From Azadirachta indica (lineage: Eukaryota; Streptophyta; Magnoliopsida; Sapindales; Meliaceae): a DNA stretch of 64,000 bases. Shown here piece after piece: positions 24,701 through 36,899 of this stretch. The stretch is taken from positions 15,769,182 through 15,833,181 of the forward strand of contig CM040445.1 in the NCBI GenBank assembly GCA_022749755.1, written 5' to 3'. Within the stretch, counting starts at the first letter, position 1; each line of letters opens with the position of its first letter. A program made the translations under genes and the position numbers. The notes below the pieces were generated by a model. That model did not search any database. It had not been told where the DNA came from and worked only from the letters and a program-made list of their open reading frames with translations.

Positions 24701-26354
24701 TGGACACTTTCATTTAATTATAGCTATAATTTGTACTTGTTTCCAAGTAATCCACACCATGTGATCATGAAATGTCAAAAGAACCAAATTAAGCAAGAAA
24801 AAGAGGAAATACATACCTGGACAACAACATCTGATGAGTCTATCACTTTGTAGAGTTCACCCCATATACGTTTACTTTGACCCTTCTCAAACATTGTATG
24901 CCGAACCAAATCCCTAAATCCATCTCCCTCACCTCCTTCTGCAGATGTACTACCACCATGCTTCTGCTCGAAGACATCTACATAGTTAAAAAAAGAAAAA
25001 TTTATGAAGTAGATAGCCACTTCAATTTTCAAATCAAGAAAATGAAAAGTAACATCATTACTTCAACAAGGTAAAAAATCTAACTTATCCCTCAATCTAT
25101 GAACAATAATTAAACCTACATTTACAACTGAGGTGTAATTCTACAAACTCAATGACAACAATAATGATAAATCATTTACCTTGAGAACCATCGGCTCTCT
25201 TCACGAAAGACTCATAATCTGCAACTAATAGCTTTGGTCGCTTCCTCTTTCCCTTGGGTCCAAAGGCATCTTGAAAAGGTTCGGTATCAAGAAGGTGAAC
25301 TCTAGCTTGCTATTGACATGCATTGAAAACAAAAGAAGAAACATATAAGCAAAAGAAAATGCAAATATTTTGTTATCCCTAGTCTATAAAAAGGAAAATG
25401 CAGATTTACAATAGCAACTCTACAAGGTGAAAAAGGTCTGTTTGAAAAAATACAAACAGGAATACTACCATTAAAAATCCAATGACTAAACACTCATGTT
25501 CTCGTGCACCATATACACTTTATAGCACATGAGCAGCAAAATTTATTGGAAAAATTTTATGTACCCCATACTTATACCTTTTGATAATGCATAATCAGGC
25601 AATGCTAAGATCAAGAAAGAAATAGATTTGGCATATATCACACAACTCTACAAACTCTCCAAATATAAGTTCATACCTTTTGGTGATCATTTAGGAGAGA
25701 AAAGGGCAATTTCTTCTCTCTCAAGATGACATTGTAGCTATTTGACATGTGACTTTGGAGCTCTTCACGAAAGAATTCAAGCTGCTTCTGATTTACAACT
25801 CGGGTATTTCCTGAAAGAGCATAAAATTTACAAAGACAATATGCAATTATATTTTTGCAAAAATTAATGTGGGAGACATGCAAGCTAGCAGTGAAAATAT
25901 AGTAAGATTGACTTTAGTAGGGCTTTGGACATGAGATTGAGTTTGGTGGGGCTTTGGAAATGACTAACTCCACTTTTACATAGTCTAACATCTTTTCAAT
26001 CAAAATTGTATATGTAGAAAATGTTTTCACTTGAAAAATAACTTTTACCAAAAAGACACAAACGCACCTTGTAGCATATATGTTCATCCAAGTAAAATAA
26101 AAAATATATGTAAAATTGGACATACCAAACCAACGACGGTCTGGTTGGATGCGTGTGTTGGGCAACTCCTTAGACTGGAATTCGTGCTGCAAAATCTTGC
26201 CTTTACGGTCACGTTTCGGCCTCATATTGTACATCTTGAGGCGACGCACCGTTGACGCACTTCGACTGCCGGTTTTCCCATCCGTGCGATTGGCGTCAAG
26301 CGAGTGCTTAGGCTTGCCTGATACGTTTGCCTTCTTCTCTTTGGTCTTTGCCAT
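21755..26354 (-). CDS. NUG2: Nuclear/nucleolar GTPase 2 (NOG2/GNL2 family)
   Basis: Eleven exons on the minus strand: 26354-26126, 25810-25677, 25309-25180, 24977-24817, 24410-24309, 24223-24119, 23741-23613, 23163-23023, 22754-22654, 22506-22449, 22204-21755. They total 1740 nt, 579 aa. The basic N terminus (about residues 1-80, GRPK/KR-rich) is the NGP1NT region. The GTPase is circularly permuted: G4 NKCD (251-254) precedes G1 GYPNVGKSS (313-321), the G2 Thr in PIPGET, and G3 DCPG (357-360). The C-terminal ~55 residues are almost wholly Ser/Asp/Glu, ending ESGRSDS. Family members act in the nucleolus and nucleoplasm on late pre-60S ribosomal particles. All introns are GT-AG. The start is the first Met of the conserved N terminus. 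Confidence 0.96.
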
Positions 26355-26470
26355 CTTTCAACTAACCCAGTACCCTACAAAATTAGATTTTTGAAGAGCC
26401 GTTAGAAGAAAATCCTTGATTCATATTCGTATGCGACTGGACTGCAGTGAGTTTGGGTCAGTTATACGTT

Positions 26471-26476
26471 GGCCCA
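26471..26476 (-). promoter_or_regulatory. Site II-type element upstream of NUG2
   Basis: GGCCCA on the plus strand reads TGGGCC on the gene strand, about 120 bp upstream of the NUG2 start codon. TGGGCY site II elements are typical of plant ribosomal-protein and ribosome-assembly promoters, where TCP factors bind. This is a short match. Confidence 0.45.
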
Positions 26477-28179
26477 ATTGCTTGCTTGGTTTATTTAGGT
26501 CACAAGCTTCCCTTTTTCTACTGATACTAAAATCACAAATCACCTAGCTAATGGTCTAACTACACCTCTTCCTAAATAAAAGTAACTCCTATACTTATCT
26601 TTCATTCTTTGTTTTAATCCTTTCTTAATTATATGAAAAATTTTACTTTATGTTTCATTTTGAAATTAATATAAGTTTGTTACATTTGTTAAAGACATAC
26701 ATACAACATTATGTCAAACATGATACACGTGAAATATGTTTAAGAGTATTGTTAAACTAATTTTTTTAATATATAAAAACATTATAATAGTATTTTATTA
26801 AATATGATAAAAATTAATTTTAAAACAAAAAAATGCTAGAAATATTTCTTAAATTGTATCAGCAATGTTTGGCTTAATTACTCATGCATAATTTTCGTTA
26901 GCATAATTTTATTTATTTAATTAAACATCTATCAGTTAATTAGAATCATTTTATTTTTAAAATTAAGGTGATTGTTTTGATATCTTATAATTCATTAATT
27001 TGGTATATATACCTCTGATTCTAATTTGTAGGCGTGCAAAATTGCATAGATGTTGAAGGGCAGGGTGAAATGCTTATGGTTAGGAGAAGAAAGTTTCAGG
27101 AGGGATGCAAGACAAGAGAGGTTTCTAATCAAAGACAGAGATAATAAGGCTATGAAGACATTATTTTGGCCAAACCCACAATATCAGCATGATTTTATAT
27201 TATTGAGTGAAAGAGAGTAGACCATCCTGGCTTCATATTTCTAGTCAGCAATTTATATTCTTTGTTAAGTCATTTTCATTAATTTTCTTTCAGCATTATC
27301 TTATATTCCATTTTGATGGGAAAAGCATTATTTGTTTAGAAATTTGGATAAGTGCTTCGTAAATTTGGATCTGAATTAGTAAATTTTGATGGAAAAGTAT
27401 CTGCTAGGAATCTCTTAAGTGATTTATACTAAACATAAGTGGGGAATTAGAAAGGGACATCATTTTCCTTTCCATCTAATACATTATTAAATTGTTTTAT
27501 TTTCCTTCTTCTTGGTTTTCTTAAGTTTTTCCATAAACAAGGGACTGTTTAAATTTTTCTGATGCTGCTAAATGTTTCTTCATGGTTGTCTTCCACTCCT
27601 TATTCTCTCTATAAATTCCAATTAACGTAAACTGCTTTTTCTTAAACCTATTAGCATTTAATAATTGAGACCCAAAAATAAATTTTGGCACAAAATTTCA
27701 TCTTGCCTAAGTTATTGAGAACAGCATAACAACCCCGAGAAAACAAAAACCAAAACATTATTCACAACAGCATTTAAATTATCTATTTCACAGAGAAAAA
27801 AACAATGTTTCATCAACCTCTAAAGCAGATATACTAAAAGAAACTAAAATTTAATGTTAGGAACATACTATAATACCTGTTAACCCTCAATAATCTGGCA
27901 GCTCAACAATGAAGAAGAGGCGGCAGCGGCGGCGGCAAAAGCAAGGCGAGGAAGACAGCAACGGGGAGGAGACAGCGAACGGAGTGATAGAGTGTTTGGC
28001 GGCGGGTCTTGAACGGGGTGGGAGTTTGGACGGCGGGTATTGGACGGGATGGGAGAGTTTGGGCAGAGTTGAGTGTAACCTAAAAGCGAGAAGACTGAGT
28101 TTTAGGTCTGTGAGATGTATAGGCTATTAATATTAAGGTCCTTATAATATTAAAAATTAACGAATTTTGTTAAAAGATC

Positions 28180-28211
<32 letters not shown>

Positions 28212-29289
28212 AATAATAATAATTGGATCTTACATTTTACTACATTAAATACTATCGTTATTAAATACTTTATTTGTTATTATTTGGGTTATAAAGGAAT
28301 TAATATTATGTTGTTTTTATTTTCTTAAAATACAAGGACACATACATTATTTTTCACTTCATTGATATTACAATTTACTAAATTATTTTAATAATTTATG
28401 ACTTAGACAACACATTTTTTCAATTTTATTATCATTTTAATTTAATATATTACTTTAATATATAATTATCATATTGCATTAAGGTAATAATTTTGTATTA
28501 ATAATATTTTCCTTGATATATTATTTATAAATATCATTATTACGGTACTTCAACACAATAATTTTTATTTCTTTTATTGTAAATAAAGAAGGTTGTTAAT
28601 ATATACAATATATTTAATTGTGTATTAAATTAAATAAAAGAATAAGAAAAAACAAAATAAATTAAAAAACAAAGTTTATTTAGTTTATTTCACATAGGGA
28701 AGAATATTAAGTAAATTATAACTAATATTTTTAGTTTACTCTTGCAAATATAATTAACTATTAATAGATTTATAAATAAATTATTTCAGTATAAATTTCA
28801 TAAAAGAGTGATGGTTGTGAGAAAAATATAAATAATACGGGTAATAATATTTTCTTGTCTAAACTTTGGTAAAATAATAAATTATAATATAGTTCGGCGA
28901 AAATTTAACATTATCATCCTTATTGTTGTGACAGAGTTAAAAATTAAAGATAAAAATGAAAATTCAGCCCTAAGATTAATCTTCTCTCTTCAATTTGTCT
29001 TCTTCTTCTTTCTTGTTTCTCTCTACTCAGTACTTCCTTTTTTGCACTTCTTCCAAAAAGATCATTAGCCAAAAACTAAAAAATATAACTCAAGATTTGG
29101 ACTTTTTCCTTATTAAGGTTAGTTTTGATTTTGACAAAAGTATTAAAAACAAAAAAGGTGTTAGATTTTATCCAAAAACTAAAATATGAAGCTCAAAATT
29201 TAAGCTCAGAAATCGACAATTTTGGTGGGTTTTGATGGTGATATTACATGGATTTTAGTAGTTTGTATTCTATGAATTTACTTATGGTT
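26477..29289. other. NUG2 upstream intergenic region
   Basis: This is mostly AT-rich DNA with no recognisable gene. It contains a GC-rich island at 27905-28090 (listed separately), an (AT)n microsatellite at about 28180-28203, and pyrimidine-rich DNA at 28980-29030. Confidence 0.5.
27905..28090. other. GC-rich island, possible 5' exon on the minus strand
   Basis: This 190-bp island is far more GC-rich than its surroundings and includes a GGC-repeat. On the minus strand the sequence is an open Ala/Ser/Pro-rich frame without an ATG, followed by a donor-like AACAG|GTATTA at about 27879-27880, as in a 5' UTR exon. On the plus strand it gives a 73-codon Arg/Gly-rich frame from ATG 27909 that resembles no known protein. 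Neither reading is secure. Confidence 0.3.
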
Positions 29290-29292
29290 TTA

Positions 29293-29712
29293 GGGTCTGT
29301 TTGGTATAACTTTTCAAATAGAGCTTTTTAAAGTAGAGTTTTTACCCGTAAAACTTTTATAAGTAGAGTTTTTAACAAAAATTTATTAAGCGTTTAGTTA
29401 TCACAAATGACTTTTGAGAAAATTTGAGTAATTACTTTAATAGATAAATTTTTAATGTTTTATTTTAAAGAAATAACGTAAAATTTTTAAAATAAAGTAA
29501 GAGTATTTTAAACAATTTTACCTTTTAAAAAAGCTGGAGAAGCTCTACTGCCAAAAGCCCAAATTTTGGGCTTCTTCCAATAAAAAAAATAACTTTTTTA
29601 ATTCCCAAAAGCTCTTTTTCATCGTCAACCAAACGACATTAAAAAATTAAAAAAAGGTTTTTATCATTAAAAAGACTTTTTGGCCAATGAAAAAACCAAA
29701 CCAAACGGGCAC
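29293..29712 (+). mobile_element. Tourist-like MITE, copy A
   Basis: Termini are GGGTCTGTTTGGTATAAC at the left and CCAAACCAAACGGGCAC at the right, flanked by TTA on both sides (29290-29292 and 29713-29715). The internal hallmark is the palindrome AAGCCCAAATTTTGGGCTTC. The TTA duplication and the GTTTGGT terminus fit PIF/Harbinger-derived Tourist elements. It is about 420 bp and has no coding capacity. Confidence 0.8.
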
Positions 29713-30370
29713 TTAAACTTTTAGAAATTACTTGAATTTGCTATTGAATTTTGTTTTTGGTATTTGGGATTTTGTTGCTACTGCATTTATTGTTGGTTTT
29801 ACTAGATTATGGGTGGGTGGTGATGAAATTGCTTGGGTTAATTTGCTACTAAAATTGCTTGGATTAAGGGTGGGTTGGCTCATGGCTGCATTTTGATCTA
29901 TTGGGGTGGTTGGCTCATGGCTACATTTTGATCTATTGCAACTTCTTCTCTGTTCTAGTTTCATCACTATTTATTAGGGATAAATGTGTAATTATAATGA
30001 ATTTTCCTCATTATCATAACAGTAGGGATGAAAATATTAAAGTTTACCAAAGTCGATTCTAATTTATTGTTTCACCAAATTAACGAAACAGTATATCAGT
30101 AAGGCTAAAGGAACAGGATTCATATGATCAACAGAACACACAAAATGTATATTATACTCGCATCACGTCGTACACAGCTTATCTCTCTATATGCCTTCAT
30201 ATAAATACCAATATGTTCCATATAGCAATGTTTGCTCACCTTATATTGTGAATATGCAAAGAAAAAATTCTCTTTTAGTCAAACCGACCAAGCAATTGCA
30301 GACACATTTATGTCACGAAAAAGGTAAGCAATTTAACCTCAGGCAAGGCAGATTTTTCCCCCAAAAAAAT
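29713..30370. other. Spacer with a short tandem duplication
   Basis: No gene was seen. Two copies of a ~38-bp unit containing GGTTGGCTCATGGCT and TTTTGATCTATTG lie side by side at about 29870-29940. They account for a spurious Thr/Ser/Pro-rich minus-strand frame. Confidence 0.5.
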
Positions 30371-30384
30371 TATTAAAAAAAAAA

Positions 30385-30990
30385 ACCAAATGTCTTGCTA
30401 GCTTAGAATTATGAGAATCCCTTGCAATTTTAATGTTGGCAAAAGATCCTAATATGTGAACTTTGGCATCCGCGATAACAGTCCTAGTCTTTGTAGGATT
30501 CTTGACTACAAACTTGGTTTTGCCACCTTTACCAGACAATCTTCCTATGGCACGTGACCAGTGCTCACCTCAAAGAGTTTTAACATCCTTGATTTCAAAA
30601 GATTCAACATAAAGCTCATCCAACCGCAAAGGGCAATGGCATCTAACAACATCAAAACCCAGCATGAAAGCATGGACAAAATCTGTACACTTTTGCAGAT
30701 TACTGATGTCGGGTATGTCTGGTTTGGTCTGGTCTTCAACTCAACCCTACTAGCTTTAAGATTCATGCGTATGTCAATCTTCATCTGCTCATAAATTGGA
30801 GTGTAGATATCCATCCATGCTTTCTTAAGAGGTGAACACCGGTGTGGTGGAACTGAAACCTTCCAAAATTGAACTTGACCATCTGACATCTAACGGGCTT
30901 TCAAAGGGTCAAAAATCGGCTTAACGGGCCTTCGGTCTTCGGCTTTGATGGAACTGCGGCAATTTCCATGGAAATAGGGGCCTCATTGGA
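30385..30990 (-). pseudogene. PNO1: PNO1 (RNA-binding KH protein) processed pseudogene fragment
   Basis: Reading from about 30990 to 30390, the translation follows PNO1/Dim2, the KH-domain factor of 40S ribosomal subunit assembly. Recognisable segments are VSVPPHRCSPLKKAWMDIY, then YEQMKIDIRMNLKASRVELK (30660-30870), and after frame changes SGKGGKTKFVVKN and ILGSFANIKIARDS. There are at least two frameshifts (near 30720 and 30630), a stop before the GKGGKT segment, and another frame change ahead of the SDGQVQF segment near 30890. No intron interrupts it, so a retroposed origin is likely. Similarity ends near 30415, so the C-terminal part of the KH domain is missing. No poly(A) tail or target duplication was found. 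Confidence 0.85.
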
Positions 30991-31479
30991 CTACATTGTA
31001 AAATTTTCTGGATTGTGTCAGTTGGCAACTACTAAAAATGGTAGTACCAACGAATGAAGACATAAATATCTTTTCGAAACAGTTTTTCCGTTTAAGAAAA
31101 CTCGATCCTCCAAAGCTATTATTAAGCATGAATTGCTGACCATAATATCACATCAGGCATATAATTTTCATATCTCTTCCTCCTACAATACTTCATAGAA
31201 ACCAGTTCATTTACAAGGTGCAGTAGTCACAAATCGACTATTGTAGGGCATATGATTTAACTTAGTCCGACAGAGGAAAAAAATTCTATGCAATCCTCAG
31301 AAAACGGGTAGATAAAAAACCATAAAATAAGAGAGCCCAGCAGAATCACCAAAATTACAGATTAAGAGATCGAGAAAACGAGAAAATTGCAAGTAAAAGT
31401 CAATCCATAAACTATTAAATTGTGGAATATTTATTTTTCAAAAAAAAATATTTGAAAAGATTTTATTGATGGCCAAGAT
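30991..31479. other. Spacer, nothing recognised
   Basis: This is AT-rich DNA between the PNO1 pseudogene and the pararetroviral remnant. No frame or repeat of note was seen. Confidence 0.4.
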
Positions 31480-33049
31480 AAAGGTTTTACAAAAGGAGAT
31501 TTTCACTCTAAGATTTTCACCTCTAAGATTGGCCTCCTCCAATGAAGAAATAATTCTATAATTTGTAGATACATTTGAGTGACTCTTACAATAATTGAGT
31601 ACAACTATTACAGCAATAATGAATTACAAGTGACCTGCCTATCGAAAGTTGTCTTGTCTTGAATAATTGTCCTAAAAAATGCTTACCGTTTACCATATGC
31701 TAAATTATTTTCAAGAATCTTGATAATGATTGAGGGCTCTTTGGACTGAAAGTAACTTGAATAATTAAGCAGCTTTGTTTAGTCTTGAATAATTGACCTT
31801 TACAGATCAAAAGAGTCTTGTAAAAAGAGTTCACCATACAAATCATTTGTTGGTGATTAAGTAGATCTTGTTGAAGATTCTTGAGTGTTGTTTTCTTCTT
31901 TTTTGATTTTTTTGATTATTTCATCAAACATTTTGGCATAATATTGTTTTTTATTCTTTTGAGAGTGTTAGAGTTAACTTTATCAGTAGAAGGAGTAAAA
32001 GTCTTTTTTGGTGGCGAGGATGAGACTTCTTTGATTGCTTTAACAATTTCTATTTCCAATTTTGGCCATTGAGTAATTGCTGATGGAGTAATCTTATTTA
32101 AATCATATTTATCCTACTTTTTAATTTGAATTCTTTAGGAGGTACAAATTATAATCTAGATAATATTTTTCTATTGTAAAATTCCATGAAAGAATCCATG
32201 GTATTGAAAAATTAATATGAAAATTTATTTCAGTGAAAAATGATTGATTAGTCTTTGGAATATTTTTCTTATACCAAGGAAAAGATTTTTGAATAACTTG
32301 TTGTGGATATATAGATAGTTCTGATCTAAGAAAGAACCACCACTCTTGAAACTAAGAGGGCATGATATTTGAACAATTATGGTCAAATTGGATAAACCAA
32401 GAATGATTAAATGATCTAAGGAAAACATATTAAACCATGCTTTTTAATAACCAATATAATTATATCCTTCCGGTTTGAATGGTATCGAAAAAGATACGGT
32501 AAAATATATGAAGGTTGAAGGAAATTGTCTAGGTGCAAGGATCTTTTTAATTTTACATGTGGAGTAGGCTATTTGGTTAAAATCTTTTCAATTATGGTGG
32601 CGATTAATTTCTACAGATTTTGTGTTTATTAAGATTAATTCACAGAATTACCTATTCTTGAGTGGATTGTCTGTAATAAATTCGAAATCATAATGGAATA
32701 CTATTGGTAAAGTTATGAAGGTCTTTTAACTGGATAGGTTTATCATAGAGAGTAATTTGAATATGTTGTCTTGAGATTTGGTTTTGTACTAGGATTTATG
32801 AATATGAGATTACGTCGCAGACACAGTATTTTTCTAAGTAGAAGACCTAGTTTGGGTAGGTAAACCAGATTTGATTGCTTAAGTGTAAAACAAAAGAGAA
32901 TATTCTTGCGTTGAAGAAATCATACCTATATTTGAAAAAACTGGAATATTCCCATAATGAAGAATTAAAATTTAAGTAGTCATTACACAGTATGAAGGTT
33001 TCATATTTTTCTGGATATTTTAGGATTTCTCTCAGTATTTGAATTTTAT

Positions 33050-33520
33050 TTCCTACTCTCCCTTATAAGAACTCTCTTGTAAGATAGTTTAGTGAAAAAT
33101 TGTATTCTCTTTTGTATAAGAAATTTGGAAATCAAAGTTGAACAAAATTGCCTCCTATCTTGCAAAAATTTGCTTAAAAACCAAATTTTTGACTTCTTTC
33201 TTTAAAACTTCTTTTGCAGATTTCCAGTCAATTCATAATTAAAAAACTTTTGTTGAATAAATCATCTTCAAATTTCATGATGCATAAAACAATTAATAAA
33301 ATTTCTTTTTTAATTGTGGAATAATTCTTTTGAATGCCAACCCAGACACTTGAATGGAATCTAACTACAACTTTCTAATCAGATTTATTAGTTTTTTGTT
33401 TGAATATTCCACCATAACCTATATTTGAAGTATCTATTTCAAATATTAATTTTGTGCTAGGATCTAAAATAGATAAATGAGCTAAAACTTTACCTTTTGT
33501 TTAAGAAGTTTGATTATATT
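33050..33520 (-). pseudogene. Pararetroviral RNase H remnant
   Basis: Readable pieces in shifting frames are LIFEIDTSNIGYGGIF (with the first catalytic-type Asp), YSTIKKEIL, and a C-terminal YLTREFL. Several stops and frameshifts interrupt them. The order after the RT matches caulimovirid polyproteins. Confidence 0.75.
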
Positions 33521-33599
33521 GGTATGTTCCTCAGTCTAGTTAGGAGGATTCTTCCTTAATATTTGGTATAATAGCTCACATAATTGTTTAAGATTTGGG

Positions 33600-34430
33600 A
33601 AAAAGTCTGCTATATTGTTTAATGACCCTAAAAATCTCTGTAATTGAGTTTTCTCCCTAATCTCATCGGAAAATTTTGAAACAAATTTTATTTACCTATT
33701 AATTGGTTGGATAGTACCCTTGCCTAAAAATCTGATTTTAGTTTGAAATAGTTTTATTTTAATGGCTAACACTACTAGTCTATTCTTTTTTACTACATGA
33801 AGGAATATATCTAAATGTTTAAAATGTTATTCTATGGAATTTGAGAAAATAAGGACGTCGTCTATGTATACAATAGAAAATTGAGTATAAGAGTTAAAAA
33901 TGTTATTCATAATATTTTGGAATTCTGAAGGAGTATTTTTAAGAACAAATGGTATTATGTTTCATTCGTAGTGATCAAATGGTACTGTAAAGGTTGTCTT
34001 ATATCTATCTTTTTCATCTATTTATACTTGCCAAAATACACTTCTGATATCGAATTTTAAAAATATTACATTATTATATAATCCTTGGAGTAAATCTTTT
34101 TTATTTGGGATTGGATACCTAATCCATTGAAAAACATTGTTCAAGGGTTTGTAACTAATAACCAATCTTGAGACTCTTCTTCATATTTTAGAATTTTTAT
34201 TGACATAAAAAGTTAGACAACTCCAAAGAGATTTGGATTTCTTAATTAGTCCTTTATTAAGTAAATCATTAATTTCTTTCTTACAATGGGTTTGTAATTA
34301 ATAACCACTCCTGAGACTCCTCTTCGTATTTTAGAATTTTTATTGACATAAAAGGTTGGACAACTCCAAAGAAATTTGGATTTTCTAATTAGTCTTTATT
34401 GAGTAAATCATTAATTTTTTTCTTACAATG
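33600..34430 (-). pseudogene. Pararetroviral reverse transcriptase remnant
   Basis: The catalytic YIDDV box lies at about 33853-33870. Upstream in reading order are RYPIPNKKDLL and FLKFDIRSVFWQV, and downstream are RFLGSLNNIADFFPN and LRKNPPN. At least four in-frame stops are visible within 800 bp. The N-terminal end contains a 143-bp tandem duplication. Confidence 0.85.
34145..34430. repeat. 143-bp tandem duplication within the RT remnant
   Basis: Two consecutive units begin GGGTTTGTAA at 34145 and 34288. Both contain ATAACCA, GAGACTC, TTCGTATTTTAG or its variant, TTGGACAACTCCAAAGA and AGTAAATCATTAATTT. They differ at about a tenth of positions, so the duplication is not recent. Confidence 0.85.
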
Positions 34431-34829
34431 TTCTAAAAGGTTATGATTCATTTGGATAGAATGAGCTTTTGTAGGTATTTGTTTTTCATTGAAATGTTTT
34501 TCATATGGTATTTGGATTATATGCTTTTTCCTTTCCCAGAAAGCATTGGGTAGGTCTGTGCATATTTTTTTTTCTAAAAGTAATTGAAACTTTTCTATTC
34601 CTGTTCTAATAGTAAAAGTCTCTAGCTATTTTTCCACTTTATCATACTGAATTTCTTTTTGTAAAGTTTGGATATGATTGCTTTTATTGGATATAATGTT
34701 GAGTTATTGAGTAATTGAATTTTTTTAGAGTAACTTAATTTTCTTTTGACTAATGGGAGACCAAAAATAAAAAGTAATTTGTTTACATTACACTTGAGTA
34801 TGAATTCCCTTATCATCAATAATAAAAAG

Positions 34830-35090
34830 ATATATTTATGTTAAAAATGAGGTACCTAAAATAATATTTTGGCTAAAATTTTTATTAAAGTAAAACTATT
34901 TCTAAAACAATAATTATCATTATAAATTATTGCATTTGATAATTTATACCTAATATTGAAATTAAAACAGTTTGCACCACGTAACCGTTCACTAGTTTTT
35001 CATAAAATTGAGTTAGTATCATCCTTTCTCCAATACAGTTTTGATCTGTGCCTCAATCAACTAATGCAGTGATTTCTAAATGAAAACTAT
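34830..35090 (-). pseudogene. Pararetroviral aspartic protease remnant
   Basis: The active-site neighbourhood reads ITALVD, stop, GTDQNCIGER at about 35070-35030. The middle residue of the catalytic D-T/S-G triplet is replaced by a stop codon. Further down the frame LSNAIIYNDNYCFRNSF matches the flap/C-terminal part of the same domain. Confidence 0.75.
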
Positions 35091-35754
35091 TTCCTATATG
35101 GAGTGATATATGAATAAACCATTTTTTAAAATTAATTTTACTAATAAGTTGAATAAATTTGTTGTCAGGGTCTTTAGTGGAACCTAATTCTATGAAATTA
35201 TTTGGTTGAATTATTTCATTTTGCTTTCTAAAGGAATTTACTAATAATTCTATCCTAATATTTGTTTATAATTACTATAATTGTTGTTCCTGAACTTTTT
35301 GTTCTAATTCTTTGAGGTGTTTTTTAAGCATTTTAACATTTTGTTGTAATTCTCTTGTAACTACGTGTTTATAGATACTTTGAGTAGCATATTTATCAAA
35401 AATTTTATTAAAACTAAATGATTCTAGAGTATTAAGGTGTTGTTCTTAAGTAAGGATGTCTTTAAGTTTAAGCAAATATTCTCATTTAACTTCAGGATCT
35501 TATATTCAATCTATAATGTCTAGAAGAAACTGTTTATCCTATTTCCTATTTGCTATCATATTAATAATTTGGCAATTGCATATTCCTTCACTACAACTAT
35601 AATCTTGAATACTATTTATTTCACTAGAATTATTTTGAATAGTTTTAGAAAAATCCGATTGACTATTAGATTCTTTACTAAGGAAAAGTTGACTAAATTT
35701 TTGTCTAAGGTTTTCATCATCCTTGAATATTTTGTTAATCTTAGTTTTGGTTCT

Positions 35755-35796
35755 ACAATTAGTAAAAGTATGGCCTGATTTTTTATAAATCCAACA
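35755..35796 (-). pseudogene. Pararetroviral CCHC zinc-knuckle remnant
   Basis: The segment reads CWIYKKSGHTFTNC. The spacing fits C-x2-C-x4-H-x4-C but the second Cys is Tyr. It lies between the capsid-type region and the protease, as in caulimovirid polyproteins. Confidence 0.75.
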
Positions 35797-36899
35797 AACT
35801 ATAACATAATTAACAAACTAAATAAACTATAAGTCCTTTACCTTTATATTAAGGTTCATTAAATTGGGTTTTTTCCTTTCTATGCTTTGTAGGATAAGTA
35901 ATAGTTTTGGACTTATGGGTTTTTTTATGGGATGAAGCTGTGAGATTGTCATATTCATATTGAACACAAAAATTGCCTACAATTTATTTAAAGGAATATT
36001 TTTCACTATTTCTTTTATCCTTTTGTTCCTAACATAAAGTTAAGCCTTCTTTCTTGACAAATACAAAAAGTTGACCATAAGTAAAAGTGTCCCAAGGAAT
36101 TGAATTTCCTTTGATAATCTCTACTAAGTTTTTAAGTATTTTATTAAAAAAGAATTTTGTAAACCTGTAATAAACCTTTTTTTCTAGAACGATGCATTGC
36201 AATTTTGACGTTGGAATATGTAAGTAATGAAAACATCTTTATACCACCTAAAATCACCTAAACTTAGACATTTAAGATTAGTTAGTACTAATTTTTGAAC
36301 TTTGAGGTTCTTCATGAGGATTGCCTATAAAATGCATAACTATAATATGAATAAGAACTTCTACGATATTTTGTGTTTCTTTAAGCATTTTGTGTTTCTT
36401 TAACTTCTTAAAGCCTTTATCATCTTTTATTATAAGTTATTTCATATGATTGAGTATACTTTGTTCAGTAAATGTATTAAAATTGTTGTCCCACCAATAT
36501 TTAAGAGATCTTGTAAATCCTATTACTATAAGTTTAGTGGATCGATGATTTGTACTTTTGACGACTTTATAGGTTATAGCAGCCATTTCTATTTCTTGGA
36601 GTACATTCATAATTTCATATTCGGATCTACCATCTATATTCCACTCATAGATAGCTTCTCCTGTATATTGAGTACTAATATACTTAAAACGCTCTTCATA
36701 TTAAATATCCGATGGAGTAGGTTTAGGATAATAATTCCTATTTGAGGTATTTTTCCAACTATTGAGTTGTCTAATTTTTCTTTGTAACCTATTAATTTTT
36801 AAGAGCTCGCTATCTTCATCTTGATAATGGGTTTGACTTTTTATAGTTTCATCTATAGTATTAACATTAGAAGGACTTGGTAAAAATTATAATTTTTTT

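Noticed and set aside
29728..29967. 79-codon minus-strand frame
   Set aside because: It reads through a short tandem duplication and has low-complexity Thr/Ser/Pro/Asn composition without a domain.
30385..30990. PNO1 as a functional gene
   Set aside because: Frame changes, a stop before the KH core and loss of the C-terminal segment rule out a working protein.
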